Assembly (NCBI GenBank): GCA_964419255.1
Contig: CAYQOU010000067.1
Coordinates: forward strand, 1 to 23,092
Direction of reading: 5' to 3'
DNA length: 23,092 nt
Source: CAZPHU01 sp964419255
GTDB lineage: Bacteria > Fibrobacterota > Chitinivibrionia > Chitinivibrionales > CAYFVL01
In this document: positions 23,049 through 23,092 of the stretch, piece after piece
Position numbering within the stretch: position 1 is the first letter of the stretch
Layout: each line of letters opens with the position of its first letter
The notes under the pieces: model-generated
Told to the model about the DNA's origin: nothing
Seen by the model: only the letters and a program-made list of their open reading frames with translations
Database searches by the model: none
Made by a program: the position numbers and the translations under genes

Positions 23049-23072
23049 CTTGAACAGGTGTTCAAGTGTTCA
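23049..23072. promoter_or_regulatory. SmtB/CadC-type operator upstream of the metal-efflux operon
   Basis: CTTGAACA-GG-TGTTCAAG (23049-23066) is a perfect 8-2-8 inverted repeat containing TGAACA-N2-TGTTCA, the core of ArsR/SmtB-family operators. A further TGTTCA half-site follows at 23067-23072. It lies 30 bp upstream of the repressor start codon. On the minus strand the TTGAAC within it could serve as a -35, but the spacing to a -10 is not clear. Confidence 0.8.
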
Positions 23073-23092
23073 TATATAAGATACCACCTCCC

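Overview
The window looks like chromosomal DNA from a flagellated, diderm (Gram-negative type) bacterium of moderate G+C. The evidence is an LPS heptose epimerase (HldD), a short FliN, a FapA/DUF342 protein, a Crp/Fnr regulator, a predicted lipoprotein, and many TPR proteins and sigma-54-type sensory proteins. The mix of an AgmX/PglI-like C-terminal domain, large TPR proteins and InlB-type repeats recalls Fibrobacterota/Chitinispirillia or deltaproteobacterial lineages. That placement is an inference. I saw no tRNA, rRNA, CRISPR array, insertion sequence or prophage gene.

Layout. Positions 1-3091 (minus strand) hold a two-gene, ATGA-overlapping unit: a membrane GGDEF protein with a GGDDF signature, then a membrane-anchored TPR protein with an AgmX/PglI (TonB-like) C-terminus. 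The unit has a near-consensus sigma-70 promoter overlapped by inverted repeats. A tandem heptamer array follows the last gene. Positions 3385-8578 (minus) hold a four-gene operon bounded by a good promoter and a hairpin/T-tract terminator: a secreted TPR protein, a small helical FlgN-like protein, a soluble PAS histidine kinase and an NtrC-type sigma-54 activator. Positions 8695-11052 (minus) hold hldD followed 3 bp later by fapA.

Positions 11508-15743 (plus) carry a zinc-ribbon Yip1-like membrane protein, a minimal FliN and a 1024-residue hybrid sensor kinase. Then come a secreted thioredoxin (plus) and a convergent Crp/Fnr-family regulator (minus). A stretch of about 600 bp without a convincing gene precedes a large predicted lipoprotein (887 residues). 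It has an Ig-like domain, five InlB/Listeria-Bacteroides repeats and a granulin-like tail with 16 cysteines. The right end (minus) is a metal-resistance pair: an ArsR/SmtB sensor that keeps both the alpha3N-type and alpha5-type metal ligands, and a Zn/Cd-class P1B ATPase. An SmtB/CadC-like operator lies just upstream of it.

How the parts may work together. FapA, FliN, the FlgN-like protein and the NtrB/NtrC-type pair suggest that much of 3.4-12.6 kb concerns flagellar assembly or its control. This rests on family resemblance and gene order, since no rod, hook or filament gene is present. The strongest functional call is the self-regulated Zn/Cd efflux operon. The most unusual protein is the InlB-repeat/cysteine-rich lipoprotein.
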